From: Mycoplasmatota bacterium
GTDB taxonomy: Bacteria; Bacillota_I; Bacilli_A; Izemoplasmatales; Izemoplasmataceae
NCBI GenBank assembly: GCA_030636545.1
Contig: DAOVWR010000008.1
Coordinates: forward strand, 1-24,079
Direction of reading: 5' to 3'
DNA: 24,079 nt
The notes beneath the pieces were generated by a model. The model made no database searches and was not told the origin of the DNA. It saw nothing but the letters and a program-made list of their open reading frames with translations. Below, piece after piece: positions 8,104 through 16,269 of the stretch. A program made the position numbers and the translations under genes. How positions within the stretch are numbered: position 1 is the stretch's first letter; the number at the start of each line of letters is the position of its first letter.

Positions 8104-8138
8104 TATAATATTTAATATGACTAAAATGGAAAGAAGGA
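8104..8138 (+). promoter_or_regulatory. -10 box and ribosome site of the solute-binding lipoprotein
   Basis: TATAAT at 8104-8109 with no strong -35. The ribosome site AAGGA (8134-8138) is 7 bases before the ATG at 8146. Confidence 0.45.
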
Positions 8139-8145
8139 ATATTTT

Positions 8146-9810
8146 ATGAGAAAACTCATTTTATCTTTAATAATGACTAGCTTAGTTTTTACTCTTGTTG
8201 CATGTGGGAAAACTACTGAAGACCCTGAATGTACAAGTAATCAAATATTAGAAAATGGAGTATGTGTTGATATTGAAGCTAATGAAGATGCTGCTGTAAT
8301 TAGTGGTGTTGATGAAGTATCTTTGACTGTAGGAGATGCATTTAATCAACTAGATGGTGTTACTGCAGTTGATGCAATTGATGGAGATATTACATCAAGT
8401 ATGACTGTTTCTGGCACATTAGATTTAGATACTATTGGAAATTACACATTAACTTATACTGTCACAGATTCTGATGGGAATGTTAGTACTGTTACAAGAC
8501 TAATTATAGTTGTTAGTGTTGCTGGATGTGCAATACATTATCAACTTATCGATGATATTTGTGTTAAAGAAGATCCTGAAATAGTAACAATTATGCATGG
8601 AGCTGTTTCTCAAGTTGATCCATTCCATGAAGATTATTCAGGAACTGAACAATTAGACAGACAAGCACAAATAGAATTAATTGAAGAAGAATTGAATGTT
8701 GATATCGTATTTGAACAATATTCTCCAAGTGCTGCTTGGGGACCAAGTAGAGTAACAGCAATTATTCAATCTTCAGTTTCAGGAGATCATCTATCTGATC
8801 TTTACTGGGTTGCAAGTAACTGGATTCAACAACTAGTTATGGGTGATGCTATTGCTAGCGTATCTCCTTACATGGTTGAACATGGTAGTAATATAGATGA
8901 CTCATATGTTGAAATAGGAAGTTATCAAGATGATGTGTACGGATTTGGTAATGGCCAAATTCAAATATCTTTCGGATTATATTATAATGCAGATTTAGTT
9001 GAAAATTTAGGTGTTGAAAATCCAACTGATTTATACTTAGCTGGAGAATGGAATTGGACAGAATTCGAAACTTGGGCAACAGAAGTTCAAACACAATTAT
9101 CAGCACAAGGTGATGATATGTATGCTTTAGGTGGTATATTATCTTACTACGCTCAAAATATGATTCCATTAAATGGTGGTAGTTTAATTAATTCACAAAC
9201 TGCCCGTGTAGCATTTGCCCAAAAACCGGCACTTGATACATATGATTATTTATCTAACTTATACAATAAAGGATTATTCGAACTAAGTCCGGCATATGAT
9301 GCAGGAAGTCCTGAATGGATGGCTGGAAAAGTAGCAATGCATCCTGGTGAACTTTGGTTTATTACATCAGATATTCGATGGGCAACTTTACCATTCGAAT
9401 TAGGATTTGTTCCATTCCCTGTAGCTGATGATTTTACAGGTGAATATATTTCTCCTGTAAATGCTGTTGCATTATTAGTAATGGCATCTGGAATGACACC
9501 TGAAAGAGAAGAGTTAGTATTCCAAGTTTGGAACGAAATTCAATTATGGAAAACTGAACAAGAACTAGCAGATGATTATGAATTAATCTTAATGACTAAA
9601 TTTGATGAATTTACTTATGTAGAGGCATATTTAGAAGTTTATGATAAAATCTATTTTGATTTAATCGCAGCAATGACTGTTAGCTATTTCTCAGCAGATT
9701 CTTGGAACATTAATATTAATACCGGAATAAGAGAAGGTACTTCAAGAACAGTAGTGGATCAAATCAGACCTATTTATGAAGCGGCACTAGATGAGTATTT
9801 AGGAAATTAA
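8146..9810 (+). CDS. ABC-type sugar solute-binding lipoprotein with an N-terminal Ig-like module
   Basis: 554 residues, longer than a normal solute-binding protein (about 420) because of an N-terminal insertion. The signal peptide ends in LVAC with Cys20. Residues about 50-126 are a DUF5011/HYR-like Ig domain (AVDAIDGDIT, then YTLTYTVTDSDGN). It is flanked by two small Cys pairs with identical 11-residue spacing: Cys29/Cys40 and Cys128/Cys139. From about residue 145 the protein resembles family-1 extracellular solute-binding proteins for sugars (DLYWVASNWIQQLV, GLYYNADLVENLG, GKVAMHPGELWF, then GFVPFPV). No permease or ATPase gene is adjacent, so it must work with a transporter encoded elsewhere. 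The ligand is probably an oligosaccharide, by family only. Confidence 0.88.
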   Translation: MRKLILSLIMTSLVFTLVACGKTTEDPECTSNQILENGVCVDIEANEDAAVISGVDEVSLTVGDAFNQLDGVTAVDAIDGDITSSMTVSGTLDLDTIGNYTLTYTVTDSDGNVSTVTRLIIVVSVAGCAIHYQLIDDICVKEDPEIVTIMHGAVSQVDPFHEDYSGTEQLDRQAQIELIEEELNVDIVFEQYSPSAAWGPSRVTAIIQSSVSGDHLSDLYWVASNWIQQLVMGDAIASVSPYMVEHGSNIDDSYVEIGSYQDDVYGFGNGQIQISFGLYYNADLVENLGVENPTDLYLAGEWNWTEFETWATEVQTQLSAQGDDMYALGGILSYYAQNMIPLNGGSLINSQTARVAFAQKPALDTYDYLSNLYNKGLFELSPAYDAGSPEWMAGKVAMHPGELWFITSDIRWATLPFELGFVPFPVADDFTGEYISPVNAVALLVMASGMTPEREELVFQVWNEIQLWKTEQELADDYELILMTKFDEFTYVEAYLEVYDKIYFDLIAAMTVSYFSADSWNININTGIREGTSRTVVDQIRPIYEAALDEYLGN

Positions 9811-9837
9811 CTTATTAATTAGTAATAATATAAAAAG

Positions 9838-9860
9838 AAAAGCCTGTGAGGGCTTTTTTT
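9838..9860. terminator. bidirectional terminator between convergent genes
   Basis: Stem AAAAGCC/GGCTTTT (9838-9844 with 9851-9857), T run on the plus strand. On the minus strand it is followed by a T-rich stretch, so it can serve both the lipoprotein and the convergent reductase, whose stop codon touches it. Confidence 0.8.
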
Positions 9861-10873
9861 TATTTATCGAAATATTGAAGATTATTCCATTCAGATATAA
9901 GTTCTTTATTTTCAATACTGTTAACTATTGATACTATTTTGTCATTGATTGGAGTCTCCACGTTAACTCTATCTCCGTATTCGCAAACAATTCCATTTAT
10001 TGAATCTACTTCAGTCTTAAGACCTCTTTCGATATCTCTTAACATACTAGATTTTATTTCTTTATGTTTCTTCATAGCAATCGGAAGGATGAATAAACTA
10101 ATCTTCTTCTTGAATATATTTTTATAATCCATTAGTTTCACAATATCTTTTCCTTGGAGAGGTTCTATTTTTATATTGGCAGCATTAGCTACATCAATAC
10201 ACTCCTTAATAGCTTCTAGAGCAATTAAGCGTGATTTTTTATTATCAGAAATCTCTCCGAAACTAGCATTAGTAACTACTGATAAACCACTGAATGCAGC
10301 GTTAACTAATAGTTTTGCCCATCTTGCACCTATAAAGTTTTTTTCGATTTTTACATTACCCATAGTATCTAATAATTCAACGATATAATTAAATAGTTTA
10401 TCATCGTTATTGCCATATTTACCAATACTAAATGTCAATGTTTCTCTTGTAGCTTCTGATGTTAATTCACTTACTCCCTTGCCATGGAAAGTTGCTCCCC
10501 AGCTCATAGTACAACCAACTGTTTTATCTTTTCCAATTACCTCAGATACAGAAAGTTCAGGTATACCGTTTTGCATTGTACAGATTATTCCTTTATCACT
10601 TAAATAAGGAACTAGTCCTTCAACAATTTCTTTATTAAATCTTTGTTTTGTCATTAAAAGAATTATATCATATTTTTTAGACATTTCTTCAGGTAATAAG
10701 GCATTAACACTCTGTGTGAATGCGATTTTACCAATGACTTTTGCACCATCACTTTTTAATGCATTTATATGTTCTATGTTTCTATTTATTAAATCAATAT
10801 CATATCCTGCCTTAGTTATATAGGCTCCTAAAACAGTACCCATACCTCCAGCTCCATATATTGCTACATTCAT
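9860..10873 (-). CDS. ketopantoate reductase family (ApbA/PanE) oxidoreductase
   Basis: 337 residues, starting at the ATG 10873-10871 with AGGAGG 7 bases upstream; a longer frame to 10918 has no such support. PanE reduces 2-dehydropantoate to pantoate with NADPH in coenzyme A synthesis. The Rossmann motif is IYGAGGMGTVLG near the N-terminus. The second domain has the catalytic Lys in ARWAKLLVNA and the conserved TEVDSINGIV with its substrate-binding Glu. The length is about 30 residues above the E. coli enzyme. No other pantothenate gene is nearby, and many family members act on other 2-oxo acids, so I give no gene symbol. Confidence 0.85.
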   Translation of the reverse strand: MNVAIYGAGGMGTVLGAYITKAGYDIDLINRNIEHINALKSDGAKVIGKIAFTQSVNALLPEEMSKKYDIILLMTKQRFNKEIVEGLVPYLSDKGIICTMQNGIPELSVSEVIGKDKTVGCTMSWGATFHGKGVSELTSEATRETLTFSIGKYGNNDDKLFNYIVELLDTMGNVKIEKNFIGARWAKLLVNAAFSGLSVVTNASFGEISDNKKSRLIALEAIKECIDVANAANIKIEPLQGKDIVKLMDYKNIFKKKISLFILPIAMKKHKEIKSSMLRDIERGLKTEVDSINGIVCEYGDRVNVETPINDKIVSIVNSIENKELISEWNNLQYFDK

Positions 10874-10901
10874 AATAATACCTCCTAGTTGACATATTAT
10901 T

Positions 10902-10910
10902 AGTATATCA
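10902..10910 (-). promoter_or_regulatory. extended -10 promoter of the ketopantoate-reductase-like gene
   Basis: On the minus strand the sequence reads TGATATACT, an extended -10, about 29 bases before the ATG. No clear -35 is seen. Confidence 0.45.
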
Positions 10911-10949
10911 TAAGGCAATCAATATTGTTTTGGAATATATGAATAATGA

Positions 10950-11347
10950 CAATATTTTTGGGCTACAATTGATATACCAGGTGATATTAAAAAAGAAATT
11001 GTTACAGAACTTTCTAGATTTGAAGATTTAAAATTAAGACTAATGACACATTATATATATAAGGAAAAGGATTCTAAATAGATATTAGTAGCATTTCATG
11101 ACTATTTTATTACAAATAAGAAAACATCTTTGTAGATTAAAGTGCAGAAATTTTTCTTGATATGTCACAGGGAATGTATCCGATTTTATCATATGAACTC
11201 ATACACATATGACATCGGTTCCATATGCTGATTGGACTCTTATTTAAAATTGATATAATTAACAATGAATTAATCTGTTTTGAATTAATTGATTTACTAT
11301 TAGGGATTAATATATCAACTAATAGTTTGAAAAAACACCTTTATTAA
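10950..11347 (+). pseudogene. probable gene debris in a 624-bp non-coding gap
   Basis: The gap 10874-11497 holds no intact gene. Two stretches look like decayed coding sequence. The first, 10950-11081, is a 43-codon open frame without a start that reads like the end of a protein (WATIDIPGDIKKEI, then FEDLKLRLM). The second, 11141-11347, is a 68-codon frame ending in TAA, broken by one TGA at 11210 (MYPILSYELIHI before it, HMLIGLLFKIDIINNELI after it). I cannot name either parent. The frames are short enough that chance is possible, particularly for the second. Confidence 0.35.
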
Positions 11348-11433
11348 GGCATTATATTCAAAAACACATTCTTTGAAGAAAAATTGAATTGTTCTCGATT
11401 ATAACTCAATTATAAAAAAAACGCTTTTACTTA

Positions 11434-11493
11434 TTGACAACGCTTTCAGAAAGTTATAAAATTGTCGTATGGAACCAATACCATATTAGGAGG
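11434..11493 (+). promoter_or_regulatory. sigma-A-type promoter and ribosome site of the nucleoside operon
   Basis: TTGACA (11434-11439), 17-base spacer, TAAAAT (11457-11462). A strong ribosome site AGGAGG (11488-11493) precedes the ATG at 11498. This is the only strong promoter seen for the nine genes up to 20485. Confidence 0.8.
11435..11448 (+). promoter_or_regulatory. LacI-family/cre-like operator overlapping the promoter
   Basis: TGACAACGCTTTCA matches the catabolite-responsive element consensus TGWAANCGNTNWCA at all but one fixed position and overlaps the -35 box. The core AACGCTTT also occurs 19 bases upstream at 11420-11427, in a poorer context. It could bind the operon's own LacI-type regulator, CcpA, or both. 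Binding here would block RNA polymerase. Confidence 0.6.
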
Positions 11494-11497
11494 ATTC

Positions 11498-13318
11498 ATG
11501 AAAACTATTAAGGATGTAGCTAAGAAAGCTGGAGTTGGTGTTTCTACTGTTTCGAGATTTCTAAATAAGAGTGGATATATCTCAAAAGAAGCTTCTACAA
11601 AAATTGTCAAAGCAATGGAAGAATTAAATTACTATCCTAGTGCGGCAGCAAGATCAATTAAAAGTAAAAAAACAAATACTGTTGCCTTATTAATACCAAG
11701 CATCTCAAATGCTTTTTTTCCTGAATTGGCTGAAACAATCGAAAATAGATTAAACAAATATGGATATAAAATCATTTTATGTAATGTAAATGAAGATAGA
11801 GAAAAAGAAGACAAATATATTGATATGATTATTTCTAATCGTGTTGAAGGCGTTATATCGAGTACTGGATATATTTCACAAAGATTATTAGATAGTGGAT
11901 TACCAATAGTAGCTACAGACAGAATGGATGTTAAGAACACTCAAGTTGTCTGTGTAACAAGTGATCATTACGGTGGAGCAGTAAAAGCTGTCAAACATTT
12001 ACTTGATAGCGGATGTAAAAGCTTAGTTCACTTACACGGTAATTTCAATGTTGAAACAGCTTTATTAAGACATACAGCATTTGTTGACATGTGTCGTGAA
12101 TATGATATTAAATATGAATCAATCGATGTAAATAGTAATTATGATATCAATCACATTGTTAAGTATGATGGGGTATTTGTGTGGGCAGATATTGATGCCA
12201 TCAGATTTATGAATAGATGTTTTGAAAATGATATTAAAATTCCAGAAGATATTCAAATAATCGGATTTGATAATATTGAATTTTCAAAACTGATTTATCC
12301 TAAACTTTCAACTATCTCACAATCAATTAATGGACTTGGTACAAAAGCAACAGACATGCTAGTAAAAATGATTGAATCAAAAGAAACATCATTTAATAAT
12401 ATAGTATTAGAAACAACATTAATGAAAAGAGACACTACTAAAGGGGAAAAGAAGATGAATATTGTTGTTATAGGAAGCATTAACACAGACATGGTTACCG
12501 AAACAGTTAAAGTCCCTAAAATAGGAGAAACAACCGTTGGCAGTAATTTTTCAGTTCTATTTGGTGGAAAAGGAGCTAACCAAGCAATATGTGCATCAAG
12601 ACTAGGTGCTGAAGTTAGTTTTATTGGATGTATAGGAGCAGATCCAAACGGAGCTGCAGCAATGGAAAACTTTAAGGAAAACAATATAAATACTAAATAT
12701 GTTAGACAAATTCCTAACGTTCCTACAGGTGTAGCACAAATTACTATAGCCAATAAAAATAATTCAATTATTGTTGTTAAAGGCGCAAATAATGAAGTAT
12801 CAAAAAAAGTAATTGATGAAAGCATATCATTAATTGAAAATGCTGATTTAGTTTTACTACAATTAGAAATTCCTTTAGAGACAGTTGAATATGTAATCGA
12901 CATATGTCATAAAAAAGGAATTAAGACTGTTTTAAATCCAGCACCTGCAGTTAAACTATCAAAAGAACTTATTGATAAAGTTACCTATCTAACTCCAAAT
13001 GAAATTGAATGTGAAGCAATATTTGAAGGAAGTATTGAAGAAACATTTAAACTTTATCCTAATAAATTAATTGTCACAAAAGGTTCAAATGGTGTTGATT
13101 ATTATAATGGTAAAGAGATTATTAATACCAAAGCACATACCGTAGATGTTGTTGATACAACAGGTGCAGGAGATTCATTTAATGGCGCACTAAGTGTTGG
13201 AGTAGTTAACGGAATGTCATTAATAGATGCAATAAAATATGGAAATAAAGTAGCTTCTTTGGCAATTCAAAAACTTGGGGCACAAGTATCAATGCCTTAT
13301 AAGGAGGATATAAAATGA
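11498..13318 (+). CDS. LacI-family regulator fused in frame to a ribokinase
   Basis: 606 residues from ATG 11498 (AGGAGG 4 bases before). Residues 1-60 are a LacI helix-turn-helix (TIKDVAKKAGVGVSTVSRFLN) with hinge; 61-312 are a complete periplasmic-binding-type sensor ending in the usual way (ETTLMKRDTT). After about six residues a whole ribokinase begins at Met320: GSINTDMV, the sugar-site motif GGKGAN (356-361), the NxxE motif (Asn501-Glu504), and DTTGAGDSF with catalytic Asp559. Ribokinase makes ribose-5-phosphate from ribose and ATP. The ribokinase part is about 287 residues, near normal size. Met320 (12455) has its own ribosome site, so a free kinase may also be made. As first gene of the operon it is likely both its sensor-repressor and its last catabolic step. 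Confidence 0.93.
   Translation: MKTIKDVAKKAGVGVSTVSRFLNKSGYISKEASTKIVKAMEELNYYPSAAARSIKSKKTNTVALLIPSISNAFFPELAETIENRLNKYGYKIILCNVNEDREKEDKYIDMIISNRVEGVISSTGYISQRLLDSGLPIVATDRMDVKNTQVVCVTSDHYGGAVKAVKHLLDSGCKSLVHLHGNFNVETALLRHTAFVDMCREYDIKYESIDVNSNYDINHIVKYDGVFVWADIDAIRFMNRCFENDIKIPEDIQIIGFDNIEFSKLIYPKLSTISQSINGLGTKATDMLVKMIESKETSFNNIVLETTLMKRDTTKGEKKMNIVVIGSINTDMVTETVKVPKIGETTVGSNFSVLFGGKGANQAICASRLGAEVSFIGCIGADPNGAAAMENFKENNINTKYVRQIPNVPTGVAQITIANKNNSIIVVKGANNEVSKKVIDESISLIENADLVLLQLEIPLETVEYVIDICHKKGIKTVLNPAPAVKLSKELIDKVTYLTPNEIECEAIFEGSIEETFKLYPNKLIVTKGSNGVDYYNGKEIINTKAHTVDVVDTTGAGDSFNGALSVGVVNGMSLIDAIKYGNKVASLAIQKLGAQVSMPYKEDIK
12441..12457 (+). promoter_or_regulatory. possible internal ribosome site for a separate ribokinase
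   Basis: AAGGGGA lies 8 bases upstream of the in-frame ATG 12455, exactly where the ribokinase domain begins. No stop codon separates the two domains. The site may be a leftover of two formerly separate genes or may still work. Confidence 0.5.
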
Positions 13319-14283
13319 TTATCCTAGATGTAGATCCCGGCATTGATGATTCACTTGCGATAGTTCTTGCCTTAAAATCTAAATTAGATGTTATCGCATT
13401 AACAGTATCTAGTGGAAATATCGAAGTGAACCAAGGAAGTATAAACGCAATTAAAGCATGTGAAATGGCAAAGAAAGATATCCCAGTATATAAAGGAGCA
13501 ACAAAACCACTTTTTAAAGAATATGTAGATTCACAAGATACTCATGGATCTGATGGACTTAGTGGAATGTATTATAAAGTAAAAAAAGAAGCAATGGACG
13601 GAGCAATTGATTTTATCTTAGAAACAATAAAAGCTAATCCTTATCAAGTTACAATTGTAGCAATGGGCCCATTAACAAATGTTGCCTTAGCAATTCAAAA
13701 AGATTTAGAAACAATGAAACAATTAAAAGAATTAGTAATAATGGGTGGAGCAGCAAAAATCCATGGTAACTGTAGTCCGGTTGCTGAATACAATTTCTGG
13801 GTTGACCCAGATGCAGCTAAACAAGTATTTGAAGCTAATCTACCAAATGTTACTGTTGCTGGATTAGATGTAACTTATGATATCTTATTCTCACCAAACA
13901 TGAGAGAAATGGTTAGACAGTTTGGAGGAGAACTAGCTGAATATGTTCATAATATTACTCAGTTCTATGTTGATTTTCATTGGGCTCAAGAAAGAACATT
14001 AGGGTGTATTATCAATGATCCATTACTAGTCGCATATATGATAGATAGATCAGTTTTGGAAGCATTTGATTGTCATATTGATGTTGAAACAAGTGGAATA
14101 TGTATTGGTGAATCAGTTGTTGCTTTTGATATCCCAGAAGCTTATTTACCACTCTATCCATATAACGCAAAGATGTGTATGAAAGTAGATAAAACAAAAT
14201 TCTTTGACATCTTCTTTGAAACGATTTTCCCAGAACATATTGAAGATTATAGACTCATGAAGAAACGAGGTTATATCTTATGA
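13315..14283 (+). CDS. nucleoside hydrolase 1 (IUNH family)
   Basis: 322 residues, normal for the family, no signal peptide, so cytoplasmic. These enzymes split the N-glycosidic bond of nucleosides into base and ribose using a Ca ion. The Ca/ribose motif DVDPGIDD is at 5-12, Thr121 is in GPLTN, and NFWVDPDAA covers 160-168. The stretch corresponding to HDP of the Crithidia enzyme reads INDPL: Asp235 (Ca ligand) is kept, but the catalytic-acid His241 equivalent is Asn234. This suggests a different base preference from the next two genes. AAGGAGG lies 7 bases before the ATG, and the start overlaps the ribokinase stop by 4 bases. Confidence 0.93.
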   Translation: MIILDVDPGIDDSLAIVLALKSKLDVIALTVSSGNIEVNQGSINAIKACEMAKKDIPVYKGATKPLFKEYVDSQDTHGSDGLSGMYYKVKKEAMDGAIDFILETIKANPYQVTIVAMGPLTNVALAIQKDLETMKQLKELVIMGGAAKIHGNCSPVAEYNFWVDPDAAKQVFEANLPNVTVAGLDVTYDILFSPNMREMVRQFGGELAEYVHNITQFYVDFHWAQERTLGCIINDPLLVAYMIDRSVLEAFDCHIDVETSGICIGESVVAFDIPEAYLPLYPYNAKMCMKVDKTKFFDIFFETIFPEHIEDYRLMKKRGYIL

Positions 14284-15251
14284 GAAAAATAATATTTGAT
14301 ACAGATCCAGGAATCGATGATGCTTACGCAATTATTACCGCAATGAAACATCCGGATATAAAAGTACTTGGTATTTGTACTGTAGCTGGTAATAAAGGAA
14401 TAGAGTTTACAACAACAAATGCTCAAAAACTTATTAAATTAATGAACTATGATTGTCAAGTATATAAAGGTGCAAAAGATTCACTATTAAAAGTAGCTGA
14501 TGACGCTGGAGCTACACACGGAATTGATGGACTTGGTGGAGTTCCACTAGTTTATGACAAATCATCATTATCTAGTATTAGCGCAGTTGATTACATTCTT
14601 AACACAGTAAAGGAAAATCCTAATGAAATTGAAATCATTGCGATTGGACCAGTTACTAACATTGCCTTAGCAATTAGAAAAGATAAAGAAACAATGAAAA
14701 AAATAAAAGCTATTTATACAATGGGTGGTGGTGTTTACCGAGGAAACATTACACCAGTAGCGGAATTTAACTACTGGTATGATGCACAAGCCACAAAAGA
14801 AATGTTTGAACTAGGCGTTGATGTTCCGATTCATATGATTGGACTAGACATAACTCATAAATCAATAGTAACTAATAATGATTTAGAGTTTATGAAAATG
14901 ACTGGTGGAGAACTTGGACAATTACTATATGATATGATTCTTCCTTATGTAGAAGCATATTGGAAATTCAGTAAATATACAGGTTGTGTTATTCATGATC
15001 TACTTTGTATGATTTACGCAATAGACCAAACAGTTTGTCCAAAAGAAGCAATTTATCATTCTCATTTAGAAGTTTCTACAACAGGAATTACAATCGGACA
15101 AACAGTTGTTGATATTGTTGATAGCTGGAAACAACCTAAAAATGTTTATGTCCCATTAAAAGTTGATGAGAATAAATATAAAGAGTTATTCTTTAAAATT
15201 GTTTTTGGAGAAGAAGTAGCAGAGATGTATAGAAAGTATGTGTTATCATGA
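14280..15251 (+). CDS. nucleoside hydrolase 2 (IUNH family, RihC-like active site)
   Basis: 323 residues, cytoplasmic. The Ca/ribose motif DTDPGIDD is at 7-14, THGIDGLGG at 79-87, Thr126 in GPVTN, and the ribose-binding AEFNYWYD stretch at 161-168. His239-Asp240 (IHDLLC) keeps both the catalytic-acid His and the Ca ligand, and its context is closer to E. coli RihC (HDLCA) than to the HDP form. Sequence shared with the next gene (TVAGNKGI, ETMKK, MGGG) marks the two as recent paralogues. The start overlaps the previous stop by 4 bases. Confidence 0.93.
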   Translation: MRKIIFDTDPGIDDAYAIITAMKHPDIKVLGICTVAGNKGIEFTTTNAQKLIKLMNYDCQVYKGAKDSLLKVADDAGATHGIDGLGGVPLVYDKSSLSSISAVDYILNTVKENPNEIEIIAIGPVTNIALAIRKDKETMKKIKAIYTMGGGVYRGNITPVAEFNYWYDAQATKEMFELGVDVPIHMIGLDITHKSIVTNNDLEFMKMTGGELGQLLYDMILPYVEAYWKFSKYTGCVIHDLLCMIYAIDQTVCPKEAIYHSHLEVSTTGITIGQTVVDIVDSWKQPKNVYVPLKVDENKYKELFFKIVFGEEVAEMYRKYVLS

Positions 15252-16222
15252 GAAAAATTATCATTGATACAGATCCGGGAACTGATGATGCAATAGCTAT
15301 AATCGCTGCTAGTAAGCAAAACGATTTTGATATTTTAGGTATTACAACAGTAGCTGGAAATAAAGGAATTGACATAACTACTAGTAATGCATTAAAATTA
15401 ATTCAATTATGTACTTTGAAGTGCAAAGTATATCAAGGTGCAGAAAAAAGTCTTCAAGACCAAAGTCACTTGATGGGTGATGGTGATGACTCACATGGCT
15501 CTGATGGGCTTGGCGGAATTGTTAAACTAGATTATAATTTAAAGGATTTATCAGATAAACACGCTGTTGATTTTATTTTAGAAACAGTAAAAGCAAATCC
15601 TAACGAAGTTGAGTTATTAGTTATTGGACCAGTAACAAATATTGCTTTAGCTATAAAAAAAGATTTTGAAACAATGAAAAAAGTAAAAGCAATATACTCA
15701 ATGGGTGGAGGAATTCATTCAGGTAATATGAATCCTGTTTGTGAATTCAATTATTGGTTTGATGGATTAAGTACAAAACTAATGTTTGATTTAGGAGAGT
15801 TTGTTGATATCCATATGGTTGGCTTAAATGTAACAAAACCATCATACTTCTCAGCTAATGATTTTTGGTTCATTAGATTAGAAGGTGGAAAACTTGGTAG
15901 AGTTATTTTTGACATTCAATCAGCAGTAATGAATACATCAGGATTAAAGGAAGAAGGAATCATCGGAAATATTATTCATGATTTATTAACAGTAATGTAT
16001 ATGATGGATCATTCCATCTTAAAAACAATAAGAACTAAAGTTCATGTATCTACAAAAGAGTATATAGGGCAAACAATTGCCGATATATCTGGAAATTCTC
16101 TAGAAAAAGAAAATGCTTTTGTAGCAATTGAAGTAGACATCAAGAAGTACAAAGATTCATTTATTAAATTAGTGTTTGGAGAAGATGTGGAACTTCTATA
16201 TCAAAACCACGTTAAAAGCTAG
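15248..16222 (+). CDS. nucleoside hydrolase 3 (IUNH family, RihC-like active site)
   Basis: 324 residues, cytoplasmic. DTDPGTDD is at 7-14, SHGSDGLGG at 82-90, Thr130 in GPVTN, CEFNYWFD at 165-172, and His244-Asp245 (IHDLLT) near the C-terminal third. Compared with nucleoside hydrolase 2 it has a short Asp/Gly-rich insertion before the SHGSDG motif, in the flexible loop that closes over the active site, and the usual GLDVT is GLNVT. These changes could shift base preference. The 4-base overlap start has only a weak ribosome site, so translation probably depends on the gene upstream. Confidence 0.93.
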   Translation: MRKIIIDTDPGTDDAIAIIAASKQNDFDILGITTVAGNKGIDITTSNALKLIQLCTLKCKVYQGAEKSLQDQSHLMGDGDDSHGSDGLGGIVKLDYNLKDLSDKHAVDFILETVKANPNEVELLVIGPVTNIALAIKKDFETMKKVKAIYSMGGGIHSGNMNPVCEFNYWFDGLSTKLMFDLGEFVDIHMVGLNVTKPSYFSANDFWFIRLEGGKLGRVIFDIQSAVMNTSGLKEEGIIGNIIHDLLTVMYMMDHSILKTIRTKVHVSTKEYIGQTIADISGNSLEKENAFVAIEVDIKKYKDSFIKLVFGEDVELLYQNHVKS

Positions 16223-16224
16223 AA

Positions 16225-16244
16225 TTTCATCAAAATAGATGAAA
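16225..16244 (+). repeat. small hairpin between nucleoside hydrolase 3 and the S component
   Basis: A 7-bp inverted repeat TTTCATC/GATGAAA with a 6-base loop, followed by A residues rather than T, so not a terminator. It lies just upstream of the AAGGAG site of the S-component gene. May be chance. Confidence 0.3.
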
Positions 16245-16269
16245 AAAAACAGAAAAGGAGAAAAAATTT

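Noticed and set aside
11141..11347. TGA at 11210 read as Trp (Mycoplasma code) giving an intact gene
   Set aside because: TGA ends several clear genes here (for example xerC, nucleoside hydrolase 1 and the T component), so the standard code applies.
12295..12903. Long minus-strand open frame of about 200 codons inside the ribokinase fusion
   Set aside because: It lies opposite a strongly conserved protein, has no ribosome site and no recognisable motifs; it is a shadow of the real frame.
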